Assembly (NCBI GenBank): GCA_023415275.1
Contig: JAEZLJ010000106.1
Location: forward strand, 1-28,872
Source of the DNA: Bacteroidota bacterium
GTDB lineage: Bacteria > Bacteroidota > Bacteroidia > Chitinophagales > Chitinophagaceae
Reading direction: 5' to 3'
Length of the DNA stretch: 28,872 nucleotides
Shown: one piece after another, positions 16,339 through 24,677 of the stretch
Position numbering within the stretch: the first letter of the stretch is position 1
Layout of the letters: each line of letters opens with the position of its first letter
Translations under genes and position numbers: made by a program
The notes under the pieces: generated by a model
What the model was told of the DNA's origin: nothing
Database searches by the model: none
What the model saw: the letters and a program-made list of their open reading frames with translations, nothing else

Positions 16339-17850
16339 TCAGTACCCATTATTTTGAGTGAGTCCTGAAATGTTTACTTCTTGCTGTGGAATAGGGAATA
16401 CCTCATTCTTTCCTACAACGAATTTGGGCAGCTTCAGTTTGGCCTGGCCAGTTCTTACAAGGTCAAAGAAACGATCACCTTCCATGCCTAGTTCCAGTCT
16501 TCTTTCATCCCAGATAGCCTGCGTCAAAGCACTTCCTGTAGCAGTTATATCATGCAGGTTATCGCCAAATGCGCGGCGGCGTACCCTGTTAAGGTATTCC
16601 TGTGCTTTGGCATCATTGGGGGTAGCCGAACGGTTATAGGCTTCAGCAGCCATTAACAATACATCAGCATAACGAATGATCCTGAAATTGTTGGTATAGT
16701 TCAGCTCCAATTGTCCGGATGTCTCGCCCTTGCGGGGCAGGTACTTCTGGTTATACAATCCTGTATTCTTATAAGGTGCCACCTGGTAGGTAATATTGTA
16801 ATCAGGATGAGCAGCTTTGTAGGCTTCAATATCCAGGATGGTAACATCCTTACGCTGATCGCCCGCCTGGTAAGCATTGGCCAGGTCCTGGGTAGGCAGG
16901 TTGGTGCTCCAACCTGCGGCATAAGGCATTTGTGCCGATCCGTTCAAACCCCTGATACCTGTTTGCTGCACGGCATAGTTGCCTTGACCTCTTGTAGCAC
17001 CGCCCCAGTTATAATAAGGGGAAGTGTTGGAATACTGGATCTCGAAAACTGATTCTGGACCATTTTCGCCACTGGCTAAAAAGATAGAACCAAAATTATC
17101 TACCAGGGTAAAGGCATTGGCAGAGATCACATTCTCCAACATGGCTGCTGCAGCTTCAAATTTATTCTGGTATAAATACACCTTGCCCAGCATGGCCTGC
17201 GCGGCATACTTGGTGATCCTTCCTTTCTGAGTTTGAATGGCCGGTAATACCGATACGGCCTGGGTCAGGTCAGCCTCTATTTGCTTATACACTTCAGTCT
17301 TTGATGCTCTTTGCAATGTTTTGGAATCTGACAGGCTCAGTCTTTTCTCGGTGAACAGGGGCACATCACCAAACATTTTCACCAGCGTGAAATAATAGTA
17401 TGCCCTTAAGAAGTATACTTCACCGTACAGTGCTTCCTTACCGGCAAAATCCACTGCCTGGCCAGCCAGGTTAGCGGCCTTGTATTGATGCATATAATTG
17501 GCCCTGTTGATGCCTTCATAGGCAGATCTCCATATCTCTGTCAGCGTGGAGTTCACAGGGGTAGTGGTATAATCATCTATTTGCTGCAGCGACAGTACGT
17601 CCGAAGCATTCTCGCCGCCACTTACTGCATTGTCAGATGCGATTTCGCCGATAGGTACCACCTGGTTGATCCATTGCAGTGGGGTATATACGCTGATCAC
17701 CATGGTACGGTAATCGCTTTCAGATTTCAGGTAATCCTGTTCGGTGATCTTAAAATCTTCATGCGGGTTATAATCCACCCATTTTTTGCATGACGTCAGC
17801 AGTGCCATTACCAGCAGCACACTGAGTATTTTTATATGATTGTTCTTCAT
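16339..17850 (-). CDS. SusD/RagB family starch-binding-like outer membrane lipoprotein
   Basis: This 503-aa lipoprotein (LLTS-C21-KKW) is the lid subunit of a SusCD-type nutrient transporter. It binds oligosaccharide at the cell surface and closes over the SusC barrel. Family hallmarks are the SusD-like N-terminal TPR-containing region (EIWRSAYEGINRANYM, YGEVYFLRAYYYFTLVKMFG) and the C-terminal signature YLNRVRRRAFGD followed by WDERRLELGMEGDRFFDLVR near residues 447-466. The length is typical. The ATG at 17850 is chosen because it begins the lipoprotein signal; an in-frame codon at 17868 would add six residues. It starts 20 bp after the susC-like stop codon, so the two are co-transcribed. 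Confidence 0.97.
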   Translation of the reverse strand: MKNNHIKILSVLLVMALLTSCKKWVDYNPHEDFKITEQDYLKSESDYRTMVISVYTPLQWINQVVPIGEIASDNAVSGGENASDVLSLQQIDDYTTTPVNSTLTEIWRSAYEGINRANYMHQYKAANLAGQAVDFAGKEALYGEVYFLRAYYYFTLVKMFGDVPLFTEKRLSLSDSKTLQRASKTEVYKQIEADLTQAVSVLPAIQTQKGRITKYAAQAMLGKVYLYQNKFEAAAAMLENVISANAFTLVDNFGSIFLASGENGPESVFEIQYSNTSPYYNWGGATRGQGNYAVQQTGIRGLNGSAQMPYAAGWSTNLPTQDLANAYQAGDQRKDVTILDIEAYKAAHPDYNITYQVAPYKNTGLYNQKYLPRKGETSGQLELNYTNNFRIIRYADVLLMAAEAYNRSATPNDAKAQEYLNRVRRRAFGDNLHDITATGSALTQAIWDERRLELGMEGDRFFDLVRTGQAKLKLPKFVVGKNEVFPIPQQEVNISGLTQNNGY

Positions 17851-17870
17851 TATAGTAGTTTGTTGCAAGT

Positions 17871-20800
17871 TTATAATTTGATGTCAACGCCAAATGAGTA
17901 AACCCTTGGCTGTGGGTAAGCACCGCGGTCCACGCCTGTATCCAGTATGCCCCCGGAAATCTCAGGATCATAACCTGAATATTTAGTGAACGTATAGGCA
18001 TTTTTCACCTGCACATACACCCTCAGCTTGCTGAATACATTCCTTGTTACGCCCTGTGGGAAAGTATAGCCCAACTGCAGGTTCTTGATCTTTACAAAAG
18101 AGCCATCTTCCACATACCTGTCAGAGACACGGATATTGCTGTTGGCATCAGTAAAGGAATACCTCGGGTTGGTAGCCTCGTTGGTAGTTCCGGGACCGGT
18201 CCACCTGTCCAGCACACCCCTGAATTTGTTGGAGTAGTTGGCGTTTCTTTCATAAGCCCTGTAGATATCGTTGCCTACAGAAGCATAAGTGAAAGCATTG
18301 AAATCAAAGTTCTTGAAGTCCAGGTTCAGGCTCCATCCCATAGTAAAATCAGGAAATGGATCACCGATCTTGGTCTGGTCAGCCGCGGTGATCACTTTAT
18401 CACCATTTACATCTACAAATCGAATGTCACCAGGTTGGGCGCCGTTCTGTGCGGCAGAAGCACTGATATCTTCAGCAGTCTGGAATAATCCATTGGTTTT
18501 GTAACCATAGAAATAGCCCGGGGTGTAGCCTTTCTCGAATACAGTTACAGTTTGTGACTGGCCATTGAAATAACCTCCACCAAAGATCTTGGCTGTGCCG
18601 TCGCTGTTGGTGGCTGTCACTTTATTCTTGGCAGTAGTAAAGGTCAGTGAAGTGGAAAGAGCGAAATTCTTTCCGTACCTGTCATTATAACCTAATGTCA
18701 TATCCACACCATGACTTTCGGTGGATCCGATATTAGCGGTCGGAATAGGTACTGTACCCAGGTATAATGAAGCAGAAGGGGTGAAAAGAAGACCATCCAC
18801 TTTTTTCTGAAAATAATCTGCGGATACTGAGAAACGGTTATGAGAGAAATTAAGGTCAAACCCGATGTTCGCCTGCAATTGCTTTTCCCATCTCAACGCA
18901 TCGTTGGCTGCAGATCCTACTGTAGATCCCGGGTAAAAAATATCGCCAAAAGTATATCCATTACTGTTGGCCATGGCATCATAGCTCGGACCACCCGTAA
19001 TGATACCTATATATTGTGGGTTTACATTCTCATTACCTATTGAGCCATAACTACCCCTGATCTTAAACAGATCTATAAATTCACTATGAAAGAAGTCTTC
19101 CCGGCTTACTACCCATCCTAGAGAACCGGAGAAGAAATTGGCATATTTATTATCCTTACCAAATGCATAGGAGCCATCGCGGCGTGCAGTAAAAGATGCC
19201 AGGTATTTATCCCTGTAATCATAGTTCATGCGTCCAAAATAGGAGAGATTTCTCCTGAAATACTGGTAGTAATACCCGCTCATCGCATTGGTATTGGTGG
19301 CAGAATTGTTCCCGGTAGCTGCGGTGAAGTCTGCAAACTCCCAGGAGTTAAAGGGTACATCCTGCCTGGTGGCACCGGCTGCATTACCCGATGTTTTAGC
19401 TAATGAGAATCCCAGTACTGTTTCAAAATGGTGATCTGTCAGCACGTTGAAATTATAGTTGCCAAACGTTTCCCAGGTGTAGTTAAAGTTGCTGGCCTTT
19501 TCATGCGATACGCTGTTATGCTTGCCTGTAACGGTAGAGCCATCTGCATTCATGGAATTCTCCACGTTAAGCGGTCCATAAAAAGCTAATGGGCTGAAAG
19601 ATTTGGAGTTGCCATCATATTTGGTGTAGCCAAATCGGGAGCTCAGCTTCAGGTTTTTCAATACATCGTATTGCAGTTCAAACTTGCCATAAAGCTTATT
19701 GCCTGTATTCTTATTATAGGTGTTATCCAGCTTGGTAAGCGGGTTGAAGATCTCCGATAACAGCAGGTTGCTGTAGCCATACTTGCCTGCCATGGCAGGA
19801 TTGGTAGTATATACAGGAACTGTAGGGTCAAAATTCAACGCGCTGCCTAAAATGCTGTTGAATGAGTTTTCCTGGATGCCTTTACCATTCAGGATCACGC
19901 CTGTGGTGTTCACAATGAACTTCAAGCGGGAAGAGATGTCAAAATTCAGGTTGGCCGTGAAGTTGCCCCTGTCAAACCTTGATTTGTCCATACCACCAAC
20001 AATGCCACCCTGGTTTAAATACCCGGCTGAAAGGAAAAAAGCCATTTTATCTCCACCGCCCCTGGCACCTATGGTGTGTGTTTGTAAAGGGGCCCTGTGA
20101 AAGACTTCATTTTGCCAGTTAGTACCTACACCTATAGTGGACAGGTCAGGGAAAATGATAGGACCACCTGCAGTTACGCTGCCCTCATTGATCATGGCGG
20201 CATACTCAGTGGCATTCAGCACCCCAATGGTCTTCATCACTTCCTGCACACCATAATTACTATTGATGGTGATCTCTGTCTTCTGGTTCTTTCTGCCCGT
20301 GCGGGTAGTTACTACTATTACGCCATTGCCCCCCTTCACTCCATAAATAGCAGTGGTGGCGGCATCTTTCAGCACGTTAATAGATTCTATATCCAATGGA
20401 TTAATGGAATTGAAATCAGTAAGCGTTTGTTGAACTCCATCTATGATTACCAATGGATCGGTACCTGAGAATGAGGGGATACCCCTGATCAACACAGTTG
20501 GTTTTGAACCGGGTGACCCGCTTTGGATCACACTGACACCGGCTGCCTTGCCCTGGAGCGCTTCCTCTGTACGAGTCGGACGCAGTTTTTCAATATCTGC
20601 ACTTTTTACAGTGGATATGGAACCGGACACTTTGGTCACTTTCTGGGTTCCATAGCCCACTACGATCACATCACTAAGCGTGGAAGCTGAGTTTTCTTCC
20701 ATGCTGATCGTTATATCCTCTGATTTGGTAACCACATGATTTACAGGCGCCATGCCTATATGTGTAATGTGAAGGACCGCACCCCTGGCGGCATTGATTG

Positions 20801-20990
20801 TGAATTTTCCACCCTGGTCGGTAAGAGTGGAGTTAGATGTGCCCTCCACAGTAACTGTTGCCCCTACCAGGGCATCACCGGAGGTTTTGCTTTTTACCGT
20901 TCCCGAAACAGAAAGGCTCTGAGCCCCTACCTGCTGCAGGAAACTTCCTAATAACAAAACGAGGCACAGAAATAAACTCTTTACTTTCAT
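17871..20990 (-). CDS. SusC/RagA family TonB-linked outer membrane transporter
   Basis: This 1039-aa TonB-dependent transporter should import oligosaccharides captured by its SusD partner. After a signal peptide (to about Q24) come a carboxypeptidase-regulatory-like domain (about 25-100, VSGTVKSKTSGDALVGATV), the segment SDVIVVGYGTQKV (106-118) typical of SusC proteins, and a plug domain containing LIRGIPSFSGTDPLVIIDGV and the hallmark DAATTAIYGVKGGNGVIVVT (209-228). A large beta-barrel follows, ending in YSFGVDIKL with the terminal aromatic-rich strand. It is the first gene of the PUL operon. Upstream lies the 189-bp region shared with the divergent regulator, with TACTTTTA (complement of 21024-21031) as a possible -7 element. 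The beta-glucan substrate is inferred from the GH16 genes in the same operon. Confidence 0.97.
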   Translation of the reverse strand: MKVKSLFLCLVLLLGSFLQQVGAQSLSVSGTVKSKTSGDALVGATVTVEGTSNSTLTDQGGKFTINAARGAVLHITHIGMAPVNHVVTKSEDITISMEENSASTLSDVIVVGYGTQKVTKVSGSISTVKSADIEKLRPTRTEEALQGKAAGVSVIQSGSPGSKPTVLIRGIPSFSGTDPLVIIDGVQQTLTDFNSINPLDIESINVLKDAATTAIYGVKGGNGVIVVTTRTGRKNQKTEITINSNYGVQEVMKTIGVLNATEYAAMINEGSVTAGGPIIFPDLSTIGVGTNWQNEVFHRAPLQTHTIGARGGGDKMAFFLSAGYLNQGGIVGGMDKSRFDRGNFTANLNFDISSRLKFIVNTTGVILNGKGIQENSFNSILGSALNFDPTVPVYTTNPAMAGKYGYSNLLLSEIFNPLTKLDNTYNKNTGNKLYGKFELQYDVLKNLKLSSRFGYTKYDGNSKSFSPLAFYGPLNVENSMNADGSTVTGKHNSVSHEKASNFNYTWETFGNYNFNVLTDHHFETVLGFSLAKTSGNAAGATRQDVPFNSWEFADFTAATGNNSATNTNAMSGYYYQYFRRNLSYFGRMNYDYRDKYLASFTARRDGSYAFGKDNKYANFFSGSLGWVVSREDFFHSEFIDLFKIRGSYGSIGNENVNPQYIGIITGGPSYDAMANSNGYTFGDIFYPGSTVGSAANDALRWEKQLQANIGFDLNFSHNRFSVSADYFQKKVDGLLFTPSASLYLGTVPIPTANIGSTESHGVDMTLGYNDRYGKNFALSTSLTFTTAKNKVTATNSDGTAKIFGGGYFNGQSQTVTVFEKGYTPGYFYGYKTNGLFQTAEDISASAAQNGAQPGDIRFVDVNGDKVITAADQTKIGDPFPDFTMGWSLNLDFKNFDFNAFTYASVGNDIYRAYERNANYSNKFRGVLDRWTGPGTTNEATNPRYSFTDANSNIRVSDRYVEDGSFVKIKNLQLGYTFPQGVTRNVFSKLRVYVQVKNAYTFTKYSGYDPEISGGILDTGVDRGAYPQPRVYSFGVDIKL

Positions 20991-21007
20991 AAAGCAATCG
21001 TTTTAGT

Positions 21008-21051
21008 TTAATTGTAGAAAGAATAAAAGTAATCACACACTCTACAATTAA
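21008..21051. repeat. 11-bp perfect inverted repeat upstream of susC
   Basis: The arms are TTAATTGTAGA (21008-21018) and TCTACAATTAA (21041-21051), with a 22-bp spacer. The spacer holds TACTTTTA on the minus strand (21024-21031), which fits TAnnTTTG at seven of eight positions. It may be an operator around the -7 region or a stem in the susC leader. Confidence 0.65.
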
Positions 21052-21068
21052 TAAAAAAACACGCCCTT

Positions 21069-21138
21069 CATTACTACATCAAAATGACGTAATCATTGAT
21101 TTTAAAGGGAAATGACCTACATCATTACTACATCATCT
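21069..21138. repeat. CTACATCA direct-repeat boxes, candidate binding sites of the PUL regulator
   Basis: CATTACTACATCA occurs exactly at 21069-21081 and 21123-21135. The second copy is part of a tandem pair of 11-bp units, CTACATCATTA and CTACATCATCT, about one helical turn apart. Next to the first copy lies an imperfect mirror, TGACGTAATCAT (21085-21096). The boxes would lie about 40-110 bp upstream of the candidate susC -7 element, a usual place for activator sites. Confidence 0.6.
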
Positions 21139-21179
21139 AATTTTTTATACTTTCACAACCCTAACGAGATGGCCACCAA

Positions 21180-24116
21180 ATGAGAAAATTGCTTTTACTG
21201 CTTTTACTGCCTCTTTTTACCTATGCCCAAAACACTATTGGCTTTCCCGATGTCATCAATTATTCCAAATCTACATATGGCGCGGGCCTGCAAAACTGGG
21301 ATATTAAGCAGGATCGCAATGGCGTTATATATATAGCTAATAATGAAGGTCTGCTTAGTTTTGATGGCCGGTACTGGAAATTATACCCCCTTCCGAATAA
21401 AACCATTGTAAGATCCCTGGAGATCGGTGCCGATAGCCGCATCTATGTGGGTGGGCAGGATGAATTGGGATACTTCCTGCCCGATGCCAATGGCAGGCTA
21501 ATCTACCACTCTCTCATTCCTGTTATACCAGCCAAAGACCGTTCATTTGGAGATGTCTGGGATATTATTGCATATAATAAAGATGTCTTCTTCCGGTCCT
21601 CCAATAAAATCTTTCGCCTTACCAATGAAACAGTAGCCAGTTTTGATGCGCCCCTTGAATGGGCTTTTATGGGGTTATGCCAGGGCGAACTGTATGCCCA
21701 GGATTACCAGGCAGGCCTCTTGCATTTTAAAACTAATTCATGGAAGCCGGTGGATGTCAAAAGGCAATTGCCTTTGAATGATCCAATAACCGCCATATTA
21801 CCGGTGAATAGCGACAGTGCCCTTGTCACCACTTTAAAGAATGGCATCTACTACATGACCAAGGCCGGTATATCCAGGCTTAACTCCGTAAATAACCACC
21901 TTTTCCAGGATGACCGCATTTACGCCGCAGTTACAATCAACTCTGATTGGGTGGGCTTAGCCACCAACAGCAGGGGTATCTATATTATTGATCATAAAGG
22001 GAATATCATCCAGTCCTTTTCCAGGAAGGAGCAACTCCAGAATAATAATGTGTTGAATATTTTTCTTGATAGCCAGGGCAACTTATGGCTTGGCCTGGAT
22101 AATGGAATCGATTTCATCGCTTATAACAGCGCTATCAAGCATATCAGTCCGCTGGTAGGCGATGGATCGGGATATTCCGTCATGGTCCACGATAGGGATC
22201 TTTATTTAGGGACTTCCAATGGACTCTACCAGGTTCCCTTGCAAGCTGTCAATGACCTGAGCTTCAGTAAAGGAAATTTTGCCCTGGTCAGGGGCACCCA
22301 GGGGCAAACATGGAGCCTGGCGGAAGTGAACGACCAGTTGCTACTGGGGCACCATGAAGGTGCTTTCAGGATCAAAGGCACTGAAGCTATACCCATTTCT
22401 CACAAACCTGGCTTCTGGAATTTCATTCCCATGTCTGCTACCTTTCCCAGTTCACAGATAGTGGCAGGGCATTACAAAGGCTTGCAATTCTTTAATTACA
22501 GCAATGGAAATTTCGTCCCCTCATTCGATCTGCCCTGGTTCACCGAATCATCCAGGTTCGTAGCCATTGACCAGGACGATAACATCTGGGTTTCGCACCC
22601 TTACCATGGGGTATTCCGGATCAGTAAAAAAGAAGACGGATCATACCTAGAACAAACCTATACGGAAAAGAATGGCCTGCCTTCCTTGTTGAATAATCAT
22701 GCCTACAAGATCAAAAACCAGGTATTGATAGCCACCGAGAAGGGGGTATATCAATACAATGCACAAAAGGATGCATTTGAGCCTTCACCTTATTTTCAGA
22801 AAATCCTGGGAAGCCAAAGTCTTCGCTACCTGAAGGAAGATGCCTCGGGGAATATCTGGTTCATTCATGAAAAGAATTTGGGAGTAGTAGATCTTTCCGG
22901 CGATCAACCCCATATCATTTACCTGCCGGAGCTCAATAATAAGATGCTCAGCGGGTTCGAATACATTTATCCCGTAGATGAAGCCAATGTGTTCATGGGT
23001 GGTGAAACAGGCTTTTACCACATCAACCTGGCCAAGTATAAAAAAACGGTTCCTGATCTAAGAGTTCAGGTAAGAACGGTACGCATCAGTGGCAGGAAAG
23101 ACAGCCTTTTATTCGGGGGCTATTTTCATAATGTCAATGATAGCCAGGTGCAGGATGAAAAATCAATTCGCGGACTATCCTATAGCTGGAAAACCATTCA
23201 TTTTGAATTTGCTTCTTCACTCTTTGGTTACCAGGCCAACCTGGAATACAGCTACCGCCTGGATGGATTTGAAGATAACTGGTCCGAATGGACCCGCCGC
23301 AATGAGAAGGAATATACCAACCTGCCTGCCGGCAATTATCGTTTCGAAGTAAAAGTGCGCAATAACCTGGGGAATGAGTCCCCTGTTTCTGGTTATGCCT
23401 TTAGCATCCTGCCACCCTGGTACCTATCCACACTGGCTAAATTCCTGTACCTGTTGTTGCTCCTTGCTATTATCTATGCAGCCTATCGCTGGCAGCAAAA
23501 GAAATTCCAGCTGCAACATCAAAAGTTTGAAGAAGAGCAGCAAAAACTTTTATACATCCATGAACTGGAGCGGAATAAAACAGAAAGTGAACTGGTGGCC
23601 CTTCGCAACCAGAAGCTGGAGTCGGATATCAATTTTAAAAACTCTGAACTGGCATCATCTGCCATGCACCTGGTGAAAAAGGGTGAGCTGCTGACCAAGG
23701 TGAAGGGAGAGTTGACGCAGGTAATGAAAAGACTTGATAATGAGCAGGCCATCAGTGAATTAAAAAAGATGATCAAAACGCTGAGCGATGATGACCAGGT
23801 GGATAAGGAATGGGAGAATTTTGCCAAGCACTTCGATACCGTGCATAGTGATTTCGTGGTAAAGCTGAAAGAAAAGCATCCTGCCGTTACCGGCAATGAA
23901 ATGAAGCTCTCTGCCTACCTGCGCATGAATCTTTCCACCAAGGAAATAGCTCAACTCATGAACATTTCCGTCAGGGGCGTGGAGATCAGCCGGTACCGAT
24001 TACGCAAAAAGCTGGGCATCCCAACTGAAGTGAATTTGTTTGAGTATTTGATGGGATTGGGAGAAGATAAGGGGAGAGTGAATGGTGAGGGGAAGAGTGG
24101 AGGGTTGGGTAGTTGA
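21180..24116 (+). CDS. Membrane-spanning one-component PUL regulator: propeller, Y_Y_Y domain, TM helix, coiled coil, LuxR-type HTH
   Basis: This 978-aa protein has a signal peptide (to about Q17) and a periplasmic part to residue 749. That part has repeated propeller strands (GVIYIANNEGLLSFDG, GNLWLGLDNGIDF, DNIWVSHPYHGVFR, GNIWFIHEKNLGVV) and a Y_Y_Y-type domain at about 672-743 (LEYSYRLDGFEDNWSEWT). One TM helix (about 750-769) leads to a cytoplasmic coiled coil (770-860) and a LuxR-type HTH at about 900-950 (LSTKEIAQLMNISVRGVEIS). Unlike hybrid two-component PUL sensors it has no histidine-kinase H-box, ATP-binding or receiver domain, so the signal must pass through the membrane to the DNA-binding part directly, as proposed for SusR-like regulators. 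It is divergent from susC, so it probably activates this PUL in response to a beta-glucan fragment. The last 18 residues are Gly/Lys/Glu-rich and run into a tandem repeat. Confidence 0.9.
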   Translation: MRKLLLLLLLPLFTYAQNTIGFPDVINYSKSTYGAGLQNWDIKQDRNGVIYIANNEGLLSFDGRYWKLYPLPNKTIVRSLEIGADSRIYVGGQDELGYFLPDANGRLIYHSLIPVIPAKDRSFGDVWDIIAYNKDVFFRSSNKIFRLTNETVASFDAPLEWAFMGLCQGELYAQDYQAGLLHFKTNSWKPVDVKRQLPLNDPITAILPVNSDSALVTTLKNGIYYMTKAGISRLNSVNNHLFQDDRIYAAVTINSDWVGLATNSRGIYIIDHKGNIIQSFSRKEQLQNNNVLNIFLDSQGNLWLGLDNGIDFIAYNSAIKHISPLVGDGSGYSVMVHDRDLYLGTSNGLYQVPLQAVNDLSFSKGNFALVRGTQGQTWSLAEVNDQLLLGHHEGAFRIKGTEAIPISHKPGFWNFIPMSATFPSSQIVAGHYKGLQFFNYSNGNFVPSFDLPWFTESSRFVAIDQDDNIWVSHPYHGVFRISKKEDGSYLEQTYTEKNGLPSLLNNHAYKIKNQVLIATEKGVYQYNAQKDAFEPSPYFQKILGSQSLRYLKEDASGNIWFIHEKNLGVVDLSGDQPHIIYLPELNNKMLSGFEYIYPVDEANVFMGGETGFYHINLAKYKKTVPDLRVQVRTVRISGRKDSLLFGGYFHNVNDSQVQDEKSIRGLSYSWKTIHFEFASSLFGYQANLEYSYRLDGFEDNWSEWTRRNEKEYTNLPAGNYRFEVKVRNNLGNESPVSGYAFSILPPWYLSTLAKFLYLLLLLAIIYAAYRWQQKKFQLQHQKFEEEQQKLLYIHELERNKTESELVALRNQKLESDINFKNSELASSAMHLVKKGELLTKVKGELTQVMKRLDNEQAISELKKMIKTLSDDDQVDKEWENFAKHFDTVHSDFVVKLKEKHPAVTGNEMKLSAYLRMNLSTKEIAQLMNISVRGVEISRYRLRKKLGIPTEVNLFEYLMGLGEDKGRVNGEGKSGGLGS

Positions 24117-24159
24117 CGAGTTAACAAGTTAATATATTAACAAGTTGACGAGATGACAA
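24112..24159. repeat. Six tandem 8-bp units overlapping the regulator stop codon
   Basis: The units are GTTGACGA, GTTAACAA, GTTAATAT, ATTAACAA, GTTGACGA and GATGACAA in unbroken 8-bp register. The TGA stop codon of the regulator (24114-24116) lies within the first unit, so the array supplies the end of that gene. It could arise by slippage. Confidence 0.75.
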
Positions 24160-24207
24160 GGATTGAAATTATCGTCTAGGGAAGAACGTAACGTTGATCT
24201 TTGACTC

Positions 24208-24317
24208 GTGACAGCGAGGCACGAAGCAGTCTCTTACAAGAATTGTTACTATTAAAAGGATTGCCACGGCCTCCTGCCTCTGGCCGGACAATGCCAGCAC
24301 ACGGGCCTCGCAATGAC
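24208..24317. repeat. MITE/REP-like palindromic element with imperfect terminal inverted repeats
   Basis: The left end reads GTGACAGCGAGGCACGAAGC. The reverse complement of the right end reads GTCATTGCGAGGCCCG. They agree at 12 of the first 16 positions. This GCGAGGC-ACGAAGC / CCTCGCAATGAC pattern resembles the dispersed palindromes with GTCATTGCGAGG ends found in many bacterial genomes. The element is about 110 bp, has no ORF, and is more GC-rich than the surrounding DNA. It appears decayed. Confidence 0.55.
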
Positions 24318-24677
24318 TGATGGAATTAAATGGTTACATCCAGTTGTCCTATTTAAGTCAATATACATGACACTAAATACTAGTATCCGTTCCAATAATA
24401 TCGGGATAGGAAAGTCCGTATTCGGTAATGCCTTCAAAATCTAAAAAACCAGAAACAAAAAACAATAAACCAAAAACTCCTCTCTGCCTCCATGGTTCAA
24501 ATCTTTATAACCTCGGCTGGAAACGCCTCTCTCTATTTTTCAACCATAGTTAACATATCACACCACTCATTTTAATTCCTGCCGATTTAATATTGCAAAA
24601 ATTTGGATGTTGTACGTCCTGGCTATAGCACAAATCTGGAACCCAGGGGTTCTATTATCATCAAAAAGAATCAAAGC
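24318..24677. other. Intergenic stretch without a recognisable gene
   Basis: Nothing coding is supported here. The sequence is AT-rich with an A-rich run around 24440-24475. TAATATTG at 24588-24595 fits the Bacteroidota -7 consensus at seven of eight positions and is the best promoter candidate for the downstream PepSY-like gene. No RNA gene or terminator was recognised. Confidence 0.5.

Larger units (their letters stand above)
20991..21179. promoter_or_regulatory. Divergent PUL control region with direct and inverted repeats
   Basis: This 189-bp AT-rich region separates susC (-) from the regulator (+). It contains an 11-bp inverted repeat (21008-21018 and 21041-21051), a 13-bp direct repeat CATTACTACATCA at 21069-21081 and 21123-21135, and around the second copy two adjacent 11-bp units sharing CTACATCAT (21117-21127, 21128-21138). 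These are candidate operators for the neighbouring HTH regulator. Both promoters must lie here. Confidence 0.7.

Noticed and set aside
24493..24506. GGTTCAAATC resembling a tRNA T-loop
   Set aside because: The flanking bases do not form a T-stem and no acceptor or anticodon arm is found nearby.
24603..24605. TTG as the start of the PepSY-like gene
   Set aside because: It would add 25 residues before the conserved basic N terminus and begins just 7 bp after the best promoter-like element; the ATG at 24678 is better.
24160..24677. CRISPR array in the repeat-containing intergenic region
   Set aside because: The 8-bp units are contiguous without spacers, the second element is a single palindrome, and there are no cas genes.
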